Shown in pieces: positions 25,979 to 34,232 of a DNA stretch of 64,000 bases. Origin of the DNA: Aminipila sp963524205 (GTDB taxonomy: Bacteria; Bacillota; Clostridia; Peptostreptococcales; Anaerovoracaceae); assembly GCA_963524205.1 (NCBI GenBank), contig CAURED010000001.1:124001-188000 (forward strand), in the 5' to 3' direction. Position 1 is the stretch's first letter, and every line of letters starts with the position of its first letter. Under the pieces are notes generated by a model. It ran no database searches, was not told where the DNA came from, and saw only the letters and a program-made list of their open reading frames with translations. The position numbers were made by a program, and so were the translations under genes.

Positions 25979-26362
25979 TTAATCCTCCTGCGTTTCTTGT
26001 TCTTTCTGTTCTGCAAAGTGTACACCTTGAACATGTATGTTTATGGTCTTTATCTGTATATCAACCATACTTTCAACTTCTTTTTTTACATTCTTTTGAA
26101 TGTTCCATGCAACTTCTGGTATCTTTACGCCATAATTAACAATTACATAAATATCTATAATAATTACATCATCCTCTTTGGATAATTTGATGCCTTTTTT
26201 TAAAGGTTCTTTTCCAAGTAGATTCCTAGAAATAGTATCAGTTAATCCACCACTTAATCCAGCTACACCTTTGGTATTTAAAGCTGCATTTATAACACAA
26301 ATAGCTATAACATCATCGGATATTTTAACTGCTCCTAATTTTTCTTCTTGCTCAATACTCAT
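25979..26362 (-). CDS. Asp23/Gls24 family protein
   Basis: 127 residues from ATG 26362 with GAGG eight bases before; an in-frame GTG at 26371 lies too near the ribosome site. Asp23 fold: GAVKISDDVIAICVINAALNTKGVAG, a variable loop, then VIIDIYVIVNYGVKIPEVAWNIQKNVKKEVE. The family (YqhY type next to nusB) is cytoplasmic; YqhY influences lipid synthesis in Bacillus. First gene of the long directon, after the spoIIIAH terminator. Confidence 0.9.
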   Translation of the reverse strand: MSIEQEEKLGAVKISDDVIAICVINAALNTKGVAGLSGGLTDTISRNLLGKEPLKKGIKLSKEDDVIIIDIYVIVNYGVKIPEVAWNIQKNVKKEVESMVDIQIKTINIHVQGVHFAEQKEQETQED

Positions 26363-26421
26363 AACCTTCACCTCAGTAAGTTTGTCTATGTTTATTATAG
26401 CAGATGTGTTTAGTTAAAACA

Positions 26422-26481
26422 AGACCCTCAAACTGTGTCAGCATAAGTAAACTACTATACTTTTAGCATATTTGAGGGTCT
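26422..26481 (-). terminator. Terminator after spoIIIAH
   Basis: 11-bp arms AGACCCTCAAA (26422-26432) and TTTGAGGGTCT (26471-26481) with a 38-base loop; read on the minus strand it ends TCTTGTTTT. Confidence 0.65.
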
Positions 26482-26489
26482 ACAGGATA

Positions 26490-27137
26490 TTAAACTTTGC
26501 TCTGAATTATAATCTGATTTGCGGGTCGGCTAGTTTCTCTAATAACAATATCACAAATTTTTGCTACATCAGCTTGGTCAAGTTGCTCTTTATTCACAGT
26601 TACATTAACAGCATTATCTGTTAATAATACCAAGCATTCTGGAAGCCCCTTTGCGGAAATTAAACTTTCAATTGTTTTCTCTTTCTCCATATATCCTATA
26701 ATCTTAAGTTTTTGTTGAGTTGCATTTTCTTTTTCAACTGCATTATCTGTTTCTGCCACAACATCTGTCAGCATTGATATAACCTGATTTCTATCTGAAT
26801 CAATCGTGTCTCTTATTTCGCCAAAATATGTATCGGTATTATCTAATTCTGCTACATCATCTGATGTCACTACTTTAGAAGTTATGCCACTATTGCTAGT
26901 GCTGCTAATGCCAGCTCCACTTACAGCTTCATTTCCAGCTACAGCTTTGATATTTAAACTGTCAACTAAAACATCTCCATCATGTTCCAACATTTCCTGT
27001 TGTTCATAATTAGTATACTCTGCTGAAGTTTTTAAAGTCTGTTCCTTATTCAGTGATTGATTCACTGCAGCTAAACATAAAACCAACCCTAGTAAACCAA
27101 ATAAAGCTAATTTTTTCTTTTTAGAAACCTTATTCAT
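26490..27137 (-). CDS. spoIIIAH: Stage III sporulation protein AH
   Basis: 215 residues. One N-terminal membrane helix (about 9-27), a Ser/Thr/Asp-rich linker, then the ring-building domain with DTYFGEIRDTIDSDRNQVI, IGYMEKEKTIESLI and VNVTVNKEQL...IVIRETSRP. It is made in the mother cell and pairs with forespore SpoIIQ to form the feeding channel. It overlaps the SpoIIIAG-like gene by 4 bases (ATGA). Confidence 0.93.
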   Translation of the reverse strand: MNKVSKKKKLALFGLLGLVLCLAAVNQSLNKEQTLKTSAEYTNYEQQEMLEHDGDVLVDSLNIKAVAGNEAVSGAGISSTSNSGITSKVVTSDDVAELDNTDTYFGEIRDTIDSDRNQVISMLTDVVAETDNAVEKENATQQKLKIIGYMEKEKTIESLISAKGLPECLVLLTDNAVNVTVNKEQLDQADVAKICDIVIRETSRPANQIIIQSKV

Positions 27138-27346
27138 TGTACAGATCCCCCATTCTCCTCATCCTCGGACAAAATAATTGGCATGCTTACTTCAACTCCG
27201 CCATTTTCATCTACAATCTGCCTTCTTCCATCTTTGTTGTTGCTAACAACCTGAAAAGTTAAAAGCATTAAGCAGAGGACAACTATAACGGTTATAAGCC
27301 TATATATTATTATCTTAGCAGAAATATTACCCTTCTTTTTTTTCAC
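27134..27346 (-). CDS. SpoIIIAG-position protein, membrane anchor only
   Basis: 70 residues from GTG 27346, with GGAGG eight bases upstream. A lysine-rich start (KKKKGN), one membrane helix at about 15-35 and a short acidic tail. It lies exactly where spoIIIAG belongs, but lacks the roughly 120-residue ring-building domain that makes SpoIIIAG a channel ring. Either a natural minimal form or an unrelated small membrane protein; there is no sign of a frameshift because the next gene starts within its stop. Confidence 0.6.
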   Translation of the reverse strand: MKKKKGNISAKIIIYRLITVIVVLCLMLLTFQVVSNNKDGRRQIVDENGGVEVSMPIILSEDEENGGSVQ

Positions 27347-27388
27347 ATGAAAATCCTCCACAGTAATATATATTTAACACTCTTGTTC

Positions 27389-27565
27389 TTATTCCAGAAA
27401 AATTAAAAGTGGTGATAAAATTGTGGCCATAATTATCAGTGAAAATATAAATTTTATATAATTCTGCATTTCGCTGGAAGGTAATAAAGTCTCAATGAAA
27501 GATAATGCTACTACAATTATAAATATATTCCGAACCCATTCTTTTATAATCTCCATTTTTTCCAT
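27389..27565 (-). CDS. SpoIIIAF-like protein, membrane part only
   Basis: 58 residues, ATG 27565, nine bases after the spoIIIAE coding region ends; the ribosome site is weak, so coupling is likely. It reads IIKEWVRNIFIIVVALSFIETLLPS then MQNYIKFIFSLIIMATILSPLL, which matches the two-helix N-terminus of SpoIIIAF. The soluble ring-building C-terminal domain (about 120-150 residues) is absent: the frame stops at 27389 and only 42 bases remain before the next gene. Confidence 0.7.
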   Translation of the reverse strand: MEKMEIIKEWVRNIFIIVVALSFIETLLPSSEMQNYIKFIFSLIIMATILSPLLIFLE

Positions 27566-27571
27566 AATCCA

Positions 27572-28666
27572 CTATCTCAGCAGACTTCCTCCTCCGATTC
27601 CGATAATTATAGTTAAAAATACTAGAAACATTAATGCTGCTAAAAACAAAACCACTGCCATTGTTATAACGGAATTCCCCATTTCATTCATACATCCAGA
27701 AACCTGTTTGTTACCTATAGGCTCAATAATTATTGCAGTTACTTTATATATTACAGCAATCGCCATCAGCTTTATTAGTGGTATGGCTAATAAGGATATG
27801 ACCAGAATTACACCAAAAATACTAATACCATTCTTTATAACCCCTATACAAGAAAGCACCATATCAATAGAGTCTGCTGCAAAACCTCCTACTATTGGTA
27901 CAAAATTATTTACAGAATAGCGAGCCGTATTAATCAGAACTCCATCGGCAGATTCCGAGACAAAGCCTTGTATCGCAGTGATTCCTGCAAAAAAAGTAAC
28001 ACATAAGCCCGTTGCAAAAGTTGCTACACCTCTTAAGAATACCGCTAACTTATTTACATAATCTCTATCAGTAAGACTATTAACTAAGATAAATATGGAT
28101 GAAATAAAAATTGCTGGTAATATAAATTTTTGAAGTATTGTGTTAAATAATGTAATAGACCCTACAATTATTGGATTTAATATACTGCCCGTAGTTATTC
28201 CTCCTATACTAATAATTAATGGTATTAATATGGGAAGCAATATCTGCATGGTTTTAGTCATAGTATTAAGTGTATCTGCACACATATTATAGGTCTGTGA
28301 AAAATTATTCAGACATAATCCAATAACAAAACAACTGCATACAATAACTCCCAATCTGGATACGGCTTTATTTCCAAAAGAGTTTGAAAGATTTGTTAAT
28401 AGACCTATTACTATGCATATAGTGACTAACTGAACTCCCAGAATTAAGCTGCTTTTCATTTCATATAAAAACAGGTCTTTAACGTTTTGAATCATAATTT
28501 GTGAATCAAATATAGGCTTACCGCTTATTGCGTTGTTTATGATCTCTTGAATACTTAAATTTGGAACCAACCCATCACTTTGAAGGGATGTATCTTCCAT
28601 AATAGTTTCAAGTTCACTAAGATCTAAAGCGTTAAGCTGCTCTTGTATAATACTTTTATAATCCAT
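27572..28666 (-). CDS. spoIIIAE: Stage III sporulation protein AE
   Basis: 364 residues, slightly shorter than the Bacillus protein (about 400). A hydrophilic N-terminal third, then many hydrophobic helices with the conserved FVPIVGGFAADSIDMVLSC region and a final hydrophobic LVFLTIIIGIGGGS. It is the polytopic part of the SpoIIIA-SpoIIQ channel. It is first in this cluster: spoIIIAA, AB, AC and AD are not upstream, where nifU is found instead. RBS GTGAGGTAGG. Confidence 0.9.
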   Translation of the reverse strand: MDYKSIIQEQLNALDLSELETIMEDTSLQSDGLVPNLSIQEIINNAISGKPIFDSQIMIQNVKDLFLYEMKSSLILGVQLVTICIVIGLLTNLSNSFGNKAVSRLGVIVCSCFVIGLCLNNFSQTYNMCADTLNTMTKTMQILLPILIPLIISIGGITTGSILNPIIVGSITLFNTILQKFILPAIFISSIFILVNSLTDRDYVNKLAVFLRGVATFATGLCVTFFAGITAIQGFVSESADGVLINTARYSVNNFVPIVGGFAADSIDMVLSCIGVIKNGISIFGVILVISLLAIPLIKLMAIAVIYKVTAIIIEPIGNKQVSGCMNEMGNSVITMAVVLFLAALMFLVFLTIIIGIGGGSLLR

Positions 28667-28802
28667 ATGTACCTACCTCACCTTTGTCCATATTCCATAT
28701 ATATGGACATCCTTAAATTTTATGCACATTTTTTGGACACAAAAATGTGGCTTCGCCACTCCTTTTTTATATAATAGGAAAATCTATCGATATTTCCCAT
28801 TA
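28667..28802 (-). promoter_or_regulatory. Upstream region of spoIIIAE with three inverted repeats
   Basis: It contains GTCCATAT-N5-ATATGGAC at about 28704-28724, the short hairpin GTGGC-TTC-GCCAC at 28747-28759 followed (minus strand) by ATTTTTG, and a 15-base imperfect inverted repeat (28768-28782 with 28793-28807) around ATCGAT. A sigma-E promoter is expected here, but I cannot place one with confidence. Confidence 0.4.
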
Positions 28803-28836
28803 TATAAAAAACCCGTCAGACAATAGTCTGACGGGA
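28803..28836 (-). terminator. Terminator after nifU
   Basis: 10-bp GC-rich stem CCCGTCAGAC / GTCTGACGGG with a 4-base loop, followed on the minus strand by TTTTTTAT. Confidence 0.9.
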
Positions 28837-28864
28837 AATGTAATTTGCATTTTAATTTTATTAA

Positions 28865-29314
28865 TTATTCTACTCCACAGCTGTTTTCATGTTCATCATC
28901 ATCTGCATTAGGATCAAATCCTTCAAGGCCCTTATATGTTTTACCATTTTTCTGAGCATAATCATAAATAGCAGATTTAATTGCATGATCTGCAAGTACT
29001 GAACAGTGAATCTTGACAGCAGGAAGGCCACCAAGCTCATCAATAATCTGTTTGTTTGTTACTGCCAATGCTTCCTCTATGGTTAATCCCTTAATCATAT
29101 CTGTCGCAACGCTTGAAGACGCGATTGCAGAACCACAGCCAAAGGTCTTAAATTTTGCATCCTTGATGATATCATCTTCAACCTTTATGTCAATTTTCAT
29201 CATATCTCCACAAACAGGACTGCCATATGTACCTGTTCCATCTGCATTATCGATTTCACCAACATTATGTGGGTTCATGAAGTGATCCATTACTTTATCA
29301 TTATACATTGCCAT
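28865..29314 (-). CDS. nifU: Fe-S cluster scaffold protein NifU (IscU-like)
   Basis: 149 residues. The three scaffold cysteines are in GSPVCGD, FGCGSA and KIHCSVLA; the clostridial form ends in a short acidic tail with one more Cys (ENSCGVE). It accepts sulfur from NifS and assembles 2Fe-2S/4Fe-4S clusters, needed for the many Fe-S enzymes in this window. Seven bases after nifS; terminated at 28836. Confidence 0.95.
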   Translation of the reverse strand: MAMYNDKVMDHFMNPHNVGEIDNADGTGTYGSPVCGDMMKIDIKVEDDIIKDAKFKTFGCGSAIASSSVATDMIKGLTIEEALAVTNKQIIDELGGLPAVKIHCSVLADHAIKSAIYDYAQKNGKTYKGLEGFDPNADDDEHENSCGVE

Positions 29315-29320
29315 AATATA

Positions 29321-30490
29321 TTACCAACCTTTCGTCTTAGAAACAGAAGAAATGTTTCTTAATTTGTTTACAACCCCAACTAATTCTTCTACAACATAAT
29401 CAATATCTTCTTTTGTAGTAGGATCTCCAACTGTAAATCTTAATGATCCATGTATTCTTTCTACTGGTATCCCAAGTGCAGAAAGTACATGAGAAGGGAC
29501 AAGTGATGCTGAAGAACATGCTGAACCAGTAGATACTGCAATCCCCTTCATATCTAAATAAAGAAGCATTGCTTCACCTTCAATAAATTCAAAAGTAAGG
29601 TTAGCATTTCCTGGATGTCTAAATTCCTTGCTGCCATTAAGTGTAACATTTTCTATTTTTGACATTACCTGATCAACAAAGTAATTTCTCAGTTCACTTA
29701 CTTTCTTAATGTGTTCATCAAAATTCTCATAAGCAAGTTCTGCTGCTTTACCAAAGCCTACAATACCAGGAAGATTTTCAGTTCCTGCTCTTCTCTTACT
29801 TTCCTGTGCACCACCATGCATAAAGTTAGAAAGCTTTACGCCTTTTCTAATGAATAATGCTCCCACTCCCTTAGGCCCATAAATTTTATGTGCGGACAAT
29901 GACAATAAATCAATTCCTAATTCTTTAACATCAATATGAACATTACCAAGGGCTTGTACTGCATCTGTATGGAAGATAATCCCATGTTCTTTTGCGATAG
30001 CAGCCAATTCTTTTATTGGCTGAATAGTGCCTACTTCATTATTTACAAACATTATACTAATCAAAATAGTCTTATCAGTAATTGCTGCTTTTAATGTTTC
30101 GGGATTTACTCTTCCATCCGGCTCTACATCAAGATAAGTTACGTCATATCCATGTTTTTCAAGATAATCGCAGGAATGCAGAATAGCATGATGTTCAGTT
30201 TTTGTTGTAATTATGTGATTACCTTTATTCTTTAATGCATCTGCTATTCCAAAAACTGCCCAGTTATCAGCTTCAGTACCTGAAGCTGTAAAGAATATTT
30301 CCTTATCTTGTGCATTGATAAGCTTTGCTACTTGTACTCTTGCTTTTTCCATAGCTTCCTTAGAAGTAGCACCAATTGTATATAAGCTGGATGGATTTCC
30401 AAACATTTCTGTGAAATATGGAATCATTGCTTCCATTACGACTTCCTTAACAGGAGTCGTTGCTGAATAATCTAGATATACTTGTCGCAT
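29321..30490 (-). CDS. nifS: Cysteine desulfurase NifS
   Basis: 389 residues. PLP lysine in SLSAHKIYGPKG, early DYSATTP and the active-site Cys in STGSACSSAS near residue 325. It delivers sulfur to NifU. The pair stands alone, without an IscR-type regulator beside it. RBS AAAAGGAG; an extended -10 promoter is upstream. Confidence 0.96.
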   Translation of the reverse strand: MRQVYLDYSATTPVKEVVMEAMIPYFTEMFGNPSSLYTIGATSKEAMEKARVQVAKLINAQDKEIFFTASGTEADNWAVFGIADALKNKGNHIITTKTEHHAILHSCDYLEKHGYDVTYLDVEPDGRVNPETLKAAITDKTILISIMFVNNEVGTIQPIKELAAIAKEHGIIFHTDAVQALGNVHIDVKELGIDLLSLSAHKIYGPKGVGALFIRKGVKLSNFMHGGAQESKRRAGTENLPGIVGFGKAAELAYENFDEHIKKVSELRNYFVDQVMSKIENVTLNGSKEFRHPGNANLTFEFIEGEAMLLYLDMKGIAVSTGSACSSASLVPSHVLSALGIPVERIHGSLRFTVGDPTTKEDIDYVVEELVGVVNKLRNISSVSKTKGW

Positions 30491-30534
30491 AATTTGCTCC
30501 TTTTATTTATACATAAATTAATTTTCCAATAATT

Positions 30535-30543
30535 ATTATACCA
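30535..30543 (-). promoter_or_regulatory. Extended -10 promoter of nifSU
   Basis: Minus strand TTGGTATAAT, with TATAAT at 30540-30535 and the TG extension just upstream; the -35 is weak. About 45 bases before the nifS start. Confidence 0.5.
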
Positions 30544-30611
30544 ACATTTCCAAAAATATAAACCCCTTTTTTTAAATTTCCTAGTAAATAAATATGATAT
30601 AAGGCTTATTT

Positions 30612-31058
30612 TTATATAGGATCAAAGCAAGATAATTTATAATTAGCATTATTTTTCTTAAAAACCACATGATAATTACCTTCCATGAAGTAATCTTCAC
30701 TTAGCCCACTCATCTCCCATAGAATATCTACCCTGTATGTCATATATTCTAACAAATTTTTTTCTAATTTAACATTTGTAAAGCTCATTTTTTTCACTAC
30801 GTCTATTTGTGTGTTTTCCCATTGCCTCAATTGTTTTATATCTTCTGTTATAATAGGATATGTCTCAATTTTTTCTAGGTCAGCTTCTGCTTTTTCTTTC
30901 GTGATTTGATTATAAAAAGCTTTTTGCATAATGCTTGTCCTCTGCTCAAGTATATCTTTTACTATGTCCTCTTCTACAGGATTACTAAATCCTGAAAAGA
31001 CACTGATAATAATTACAATAATGGCACCAAATGTTAATAAATGATAGTATTTCTTCAT
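30612..31058 (-). CDS. Membrane-anchored extracytoplasmic protein of unknown function
   Basis: 148 residues. Signal-anchor helix at about 7-26 (LLTFGAIIVIIISVFSGF), then a soluble, charged alpha/beta part with no motif I recognise. TGGAGG ribosome site. It is monocistronic between nifS and the YnzC-like gene, with a terminator upstream at 31092-31127. Confidence 0.65.
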   Translation of the reverse strand: MKKYYHLLTFGAIIVIIISVFSGFSNPVEEDIVKDILEQRTSIMQKAFYNQITKEKAEADLEKIETYPIITEDIKQLRQWENTQIDVVKKMSFTNVKLEKNLLEYMTYRVDILWEMSGLSEDYFMEGNYHVVFKKNNANYKLSCFDPI

Positions 31059-31091
31059 AACGCATATACCTCCAGAAATACTATATAAATA

Positions 31092-31127
31092 AAACAGCGA
31101 GAAATTTGTTACTTCTCGCTGTTTTTC
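31092..31127. terminator. Terminator after ynzC (may act both ways)
   Basis: 11-bp stem AACAGCGAGAA / TTCTCGCTGTT with a 9-base loop and T/A runs on both sides, 10 bases after the ynzC-like stop. Confidence 0.85.
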
Positions 31128-31136
31128 TAAAGTAAA

Positions 31137-31346
31137 TTAATTCACTTTTACTTCAATTTCGACCTCTTCTTCAACATCTTCTACAATTTCAATGTTTGAT
31201 AATTGATTTCTAAAACTCTCTCTAAATTTAGCCAAGTATTCTTTTCTAAGTATTTGCTGCTCTTCTTTTTCAGTATCAGTTAATCCGACACATTTTGATT
31301 TTTTCGCTAATTCATTAATTCTATCAATTTTTTCTTTTGAAAGCAT
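31137..31346 (-). CDS. ynzC: DUF896 family protein, YnzC-like
   Basis: 69 residues; the two-helix DUF896 core reads KEKIDRINELAKKSK...GLTDTEKEEQQILRKEYLAKFR with an acidic tail. In Bacillus ynzC is the third gene of the SOS operon yneA-yneB-ynzC. Here it follows a YneB-like resolvase but is separated from the YneA-like gene by 23 kb. RBS AGAGAGGA. Confidence 0.9.
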   Translation of the reverse strand: MLSKEKIDRINELAKKSKCVGLTDTEKEEQQILRKEYLAKFRESFRNQLSNIEIVEDVEEEVEIEVKVN

Positions 31347-31394
31347 TTTATATTCCTCTCTGTTAATAAACTCTTTTTAACTATCTCATATGCT

Positions 31395-31952
31395 CTATGC
31401 TCTTTTTGCTCTAATTAAAGTGCTTTTACTAATACCTGTTTGTTCTTCTACAATCTTATAGCTGTTATTCTTTAACAGAGTAAGTGCTTCTTCTATTTCA
31501 GAATCAGAAAATTTTTTAGGTCTTCCCTCTTTAAATCCTTCTTTAGTTTTAGCAATAGCTTTTCCAGCCTGAGTTCTTTCTATTATCATGGACTTATCAA
31601 ATTCTGCGAAGGCATACATTATATTTACAATCATTTTACCTGTATGTGTTCCATCAATCATACCCATGTTTATAATATTTATACGTATATTTTTACTTAA
31701 TGCTTCTTCAATAAAAGCGATACCTTCCTTTATTGTTCCACAAAGTCTGTCCAATTTAGAAACTACTAAAGTATCTCCACCATACATCTTCGTAATACAT
31801 TCGTTTAAAATGGGTCTTTCTTTTGGATCCTCATATTTTTCAATTATCATTTCTGCGCTGGGATATCTTTGCTTTATTAGTTTTGTTTGATCTTCTATTG
31901 AGTTCGCTTCAAATTGACCCCTTGCTGAAACACTAGCATATCCATAAATCAT
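31395..31952 (-). CDS. Serine recombinase/resolvase, YneB-like
   Basis: 185 residues from ATG 31952 (MIYGYASVSARGQ), chosen because GAAAGG precedes it; an upstream in-frame ATG at 32000 coincides with the predicted transcription start. The catalytic domain has the nucleophile Ser in YASVSARGQ, but the usual Arg two positions before it (Y-x-R-V-S) is Ser. VVSKLDRL, the IN-MGMIDGTHTGK segment, AFAEFDKSMIIERTQAG and a Hin-like C-terminal HTH (EGRPKKFSD...KIVEEQTGISKSTLIR) are present. Gene order with ynzC supports a YneB role. Confidence 0.82.
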   Translation of the reverse strand: MIYGYASVSARGQFEANSIEDQTKLIKQRYPSAEMIIEKYEDPKERPILNECITKMYGGDTLVVSKLDRLCGTIKEGIAFIEEALSKNIRINIINMGMIDGTHTGKMIVNIMYAFAEFDKSMIIERTQAGKAIAKTKEGFKEGRPKKFSDSEIEEALTLLKNNSYKIVEEQTGISKSTLIRAKRA

Positions 31953-32008
31953 TTGTATCAACCTTTCATATTTTTGACTATAAGTTTTGGCACACAGCAT
32001 GTTTTTTT

Positions 32009-32038
32009 ATTATATAATAGTTACTTAAATACTGTCAA
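32009..32038 (-). promoter_or_regulatory. Sigma-A-like promoter of the resolvase-ynzC pair
   Basis: Minus strand: TTGACA (32038-32033), 18-base spacer, TATAAT (32014-32009). No GAAC-N4-GTTC LexA box is present near it, unlike the yneA-like promoter. Confidence 0.7.
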
Positions 32039-32128
32039 CAGCCACTGAAAATTTTTTAGCAGATAAAGCTACTGAAATTTCTGTATGAGGTTTGCACATC
32101 CTATTTTTTACGGGCAAAACTTCAAAAT

Positions 32129-32162
32129 AAATGGTGCTAATCCTATGGACAAGCACCACTAT
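32129..32162 (-). terminator. Terminator after spo0A
   Basis: 7-bp stem TGGTGCT / AGCACCA (32132-32138 and 32152-32158) followed on the minus strand by TTTATTTT. Confidence 0.55.
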
Positions 32163-32192
32163 ATAAAATATATTTACTATAATAACATTATG

Positions 32193-32993
32193 TTAAGAGA
32201 TTTTACGCTCTAATCTTAATTTATCAGCTATAATTGCGATGAATTCCGAATTGGTTGGCTTTCCTTTGTCATTATGTACGGTATAGCCAAATAAGTTATT
32301 TATTGTTTCAATTTTTCCTCTGTTCCATGCAACTTCAATAGCGTGCCGTATTGCTCTTTCAACTCTGCTTGGTGTTGTATTATTAAGTTTTGCTATTGCT
32401 GGATATAACTCCTTAGTAACTGCTCCAAGTAAATCCATGTCCTCAACTACCATAGTTATAGCATCTCTTAAATACTGATACCCTTTTATATGAGCAGGGA
32501 CACCAACTTCATGAATAATATTTGTAATATCAACTTCTAAGTCATTACTTGTTTTTTCTGTGCTATTATTTACCACAGTTCTTATGCTGGTAAGTTTTCC
32601 AGATCCTTCTTCAATTCCCTCACCAAAAAGTTGATTTATTCTTTTTGATAAAACACCTAAATTAAATGGCTTAACCAGATAATATTCAGCGCCTAATTTT
32701 GTTGCTTTCTGAGTAATTGACTCTTGTCCTACTGCAGAAAGCATGATTGTTTTTGGATATTTTGGCAAATCCATGTTATTTATGCTCTCTAAAACACCAA
32801 GTCCATCCAGATGTGGCATAATCATGTCTAAAATCAAAACATCAGGTAAATACTTTTTCACACAATCTACAGTTTGTATTCCATCATTTGCTACAAAGGT
32901 AATATCAATATTTTCTTGTTCTGTGAAATAATCGCTCAGAATTTCGCAAAAATCCTTATTATCATCTGCAATTCCGATACTTATTTTTGTCAT
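32193..32993 (-). CDS. spo0A: Sporulation master response regulator Spo0A
   Basis: 266 residues from ATG 32993, with AAGGGGGATATGTG; a GTG directly before is the alternative. The receiver domain (1-120) has the acidic pocket D10-D11 and phosphoacceptor D56 (LILDMIMP), a conserved Ser/Thr (MLSAVGQ) and K (LVKPF). The C-terminal sigma-A-contact and DNA-binding domain includes HIKGYQYLRDAI and the recognition helix PSRVERAIRHAIEVAW. It binds TGTCGAA boxes, two of which lie upstream. It follows spoIVB as in all endospore formers. Confidence 0.97.
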   Translation of the reverse strand: MTKISIGIADDNKDFCEILSDYFTEQENIDITFVANDGIQTVDCVKKYLPDVLILDMIMPHLDGLGVLESINNMDLPKYPKTIMLSAVGQESITQKATKLGAEYYLVKPFNLGVLSKRINQLFGEGIEEGSGKLTSIRTVVNNSTEKTSNDLEVDITNIIHEVGVPAHIKGYQYLRDAITMVVEDMDLLGAVTKELYPAIAKLNNTTPSRVERAIRHAIEVAWNRGKIETINNLFGYTVHNDKGKPTNSEFIAIIADKLRLERKIS

Positions 32994-33126
32994 CACATAT
33001 CCCCCTTAAATTCATAATAATCATCATAGATTATTATATTATTTAGCAATACTCCAGCATCTATTAATTTATACTTTTTCTATAGTTTATGCAACATAAA
33101 TTATCAGAAAATATACACAAGTTCTG

Positions 33127-34218
33127 TCATTTTTCGACATGATTCGACATTTGTTCTTGCATCATCCACTCTATGAAAATGCCATAACCTTTTTCAGGAT
33201 TATTGACAAATACATGAGTTACAGCACCTATAAGCCTTCCGTTCTGAATAATTGGGCTGCCGCTCATGCCCTGAACAATTCCACCACTCTTCTTCAAAAG
33301 TCTTTCATCTGTTACCTTTATTGTCATACTTTTTGTGTCTGGTTTAGCTTGTTTATTAACTTTTTCAATTTCTATTTCAAAACAATCTACTTTATTATTA
33401 TCTAAAGTTGTCAGAATATAAGCCGGACCTACTGTAACAGAATCCTGATATCCAACTGGTAAAGGCTTATCATAATATGGATTAGTTATTTTGCCATATA
33501 AATTGCCAAAAATGCCGAATTCAGTATTTTTTTCCAGACTGCCCAGCGGATCATCAGCCTCATAGAATATACCTCTTATTTCACCTGGTTCTCCTGCTTT
33601 ACCTTGCTTGACAGACTCTACCCTTGAATTTACCAATTCTCCTTCTGCTACTGGAAGGATTGCAGAAGTTTCAGGGTCAGTTATTGCATGGCCTAATGCT
33701 CCATAGTAGTTGTTTTGTGGATCATAATAAGTTAAAGTTCCAATACCTGCCGTCTTGTCCTTGACCCAAATACCTAATTTGTACATATTGTCAGACTTCG
33801 CTATGACAGGTGTTAAACTTATCTCTATAATATCGTTTTTTCTCTGAAGTTTCAACAAAACTTCACCTCTTATTTTATTTACGATATTCTGCACCTCTGT
33901 GGCACGATAAACTTTTTGTCCATTTATCTCTAATATTGTATCACCAATTTGTAATCCAGACAATATTCCTGGATTAACTACTTCTCCTGTTATGGTTTCA
34001 ATTTCTTGAAGACCTACAATTAAAACACCTTTCACATCCATCTTAACACCTATAGATTGACCTCCAGGCATTAATACTTTCTCTGTTACAACATTAATAG
34101 CTGCTGGGGCAGGTTCTTCCGTCTGTTTTACAACCAGTGAAATACCTGTAATAACAGCAACTAACAAAACAAATACACATAGCCCTTTAACAATTCCATG
34201 TACTCTCATTTTTTTCAT
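33127..34218 (-). CDS. spoIVB: SpoIVB serine peptidase
   Basis: 363 residues. N-terminal membrane anchor (about 10-30), PDZ domain at about 80-150 (SGLQIGDTILEINGQKVYRATEV), then the S55 peptidase with catalytic His in ALGHAITD near residue 173 and Ser in GMSGSPII near residue 320. In the family it is secreted from the forespore and triggers pro-sigma-K processing. Between the bofC-like gene and spo0A. Confidence 0.95.
   Translation of the reverse strand: MKKMRVHGIVKGLCVFVLLVAVITGISLVVKQTEEPAPAAINVVTEKVLMPGGQSIGVKMDVKGVLIVGLQEIETITGEVVNPGILSGLQIGDTILEINGQKVYRATEVQNIVNKIRGEVLLKLQRKNDIIEISLTPVIAKSDNMYKLGIWVKDKTAGIGTLTYYDPQNNYYGALGHAITDPETSAILPVAEGELVNSRVESVKQGKAGEPGEIRGIFYEADDPLGSLEKNTEFGIFGNLYGKITNPYYDKPLPVGYQDSVTVGPAYILTTLDNNKVDCFEIEIEKVNKQAKPDTKSMTIKVTDERLLKKSGGIVQGMSGSPIIQNGRLIGAVTHVFVNNPEKGYGIFIEWMMQEQMSNHVEK
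33133..33149 (-). promoter_or_regulatory. Two tandem 0A boxes upstream of spo0A
   Basis: TGTCGAA occurs twice on the minus strand, at 33149-33143 and 33139-33133, exactly 10 bp apart (one helical turn), right beside the spoIVB stop and about 140 bases before spo0A. This matches the Spo0A binding consensus and suggests autoregulation. Confidence 0.75.
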
Positions 34219-34232
34219 AAAGCAAATAACTC

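Noticed and set aside
27389..27565. Frameshifted full-length spoIIIAF
   Set aside because: Only 42 bases remain between its stop and the next start, so no room exists for the missing domain in any frame.
22295..28666. Many opposite-strand frames of 60-120 codons over the minus-strand genes
   Set aside because: All lie antisense to well-supported genes, have no ribosome sites and no domain likeness.
33141..33156. ACATTTGTTC as a LexA box
   Set aside because: It lacks the left GAAC half, lies within the spoIVB coding end and is not at a promoter.
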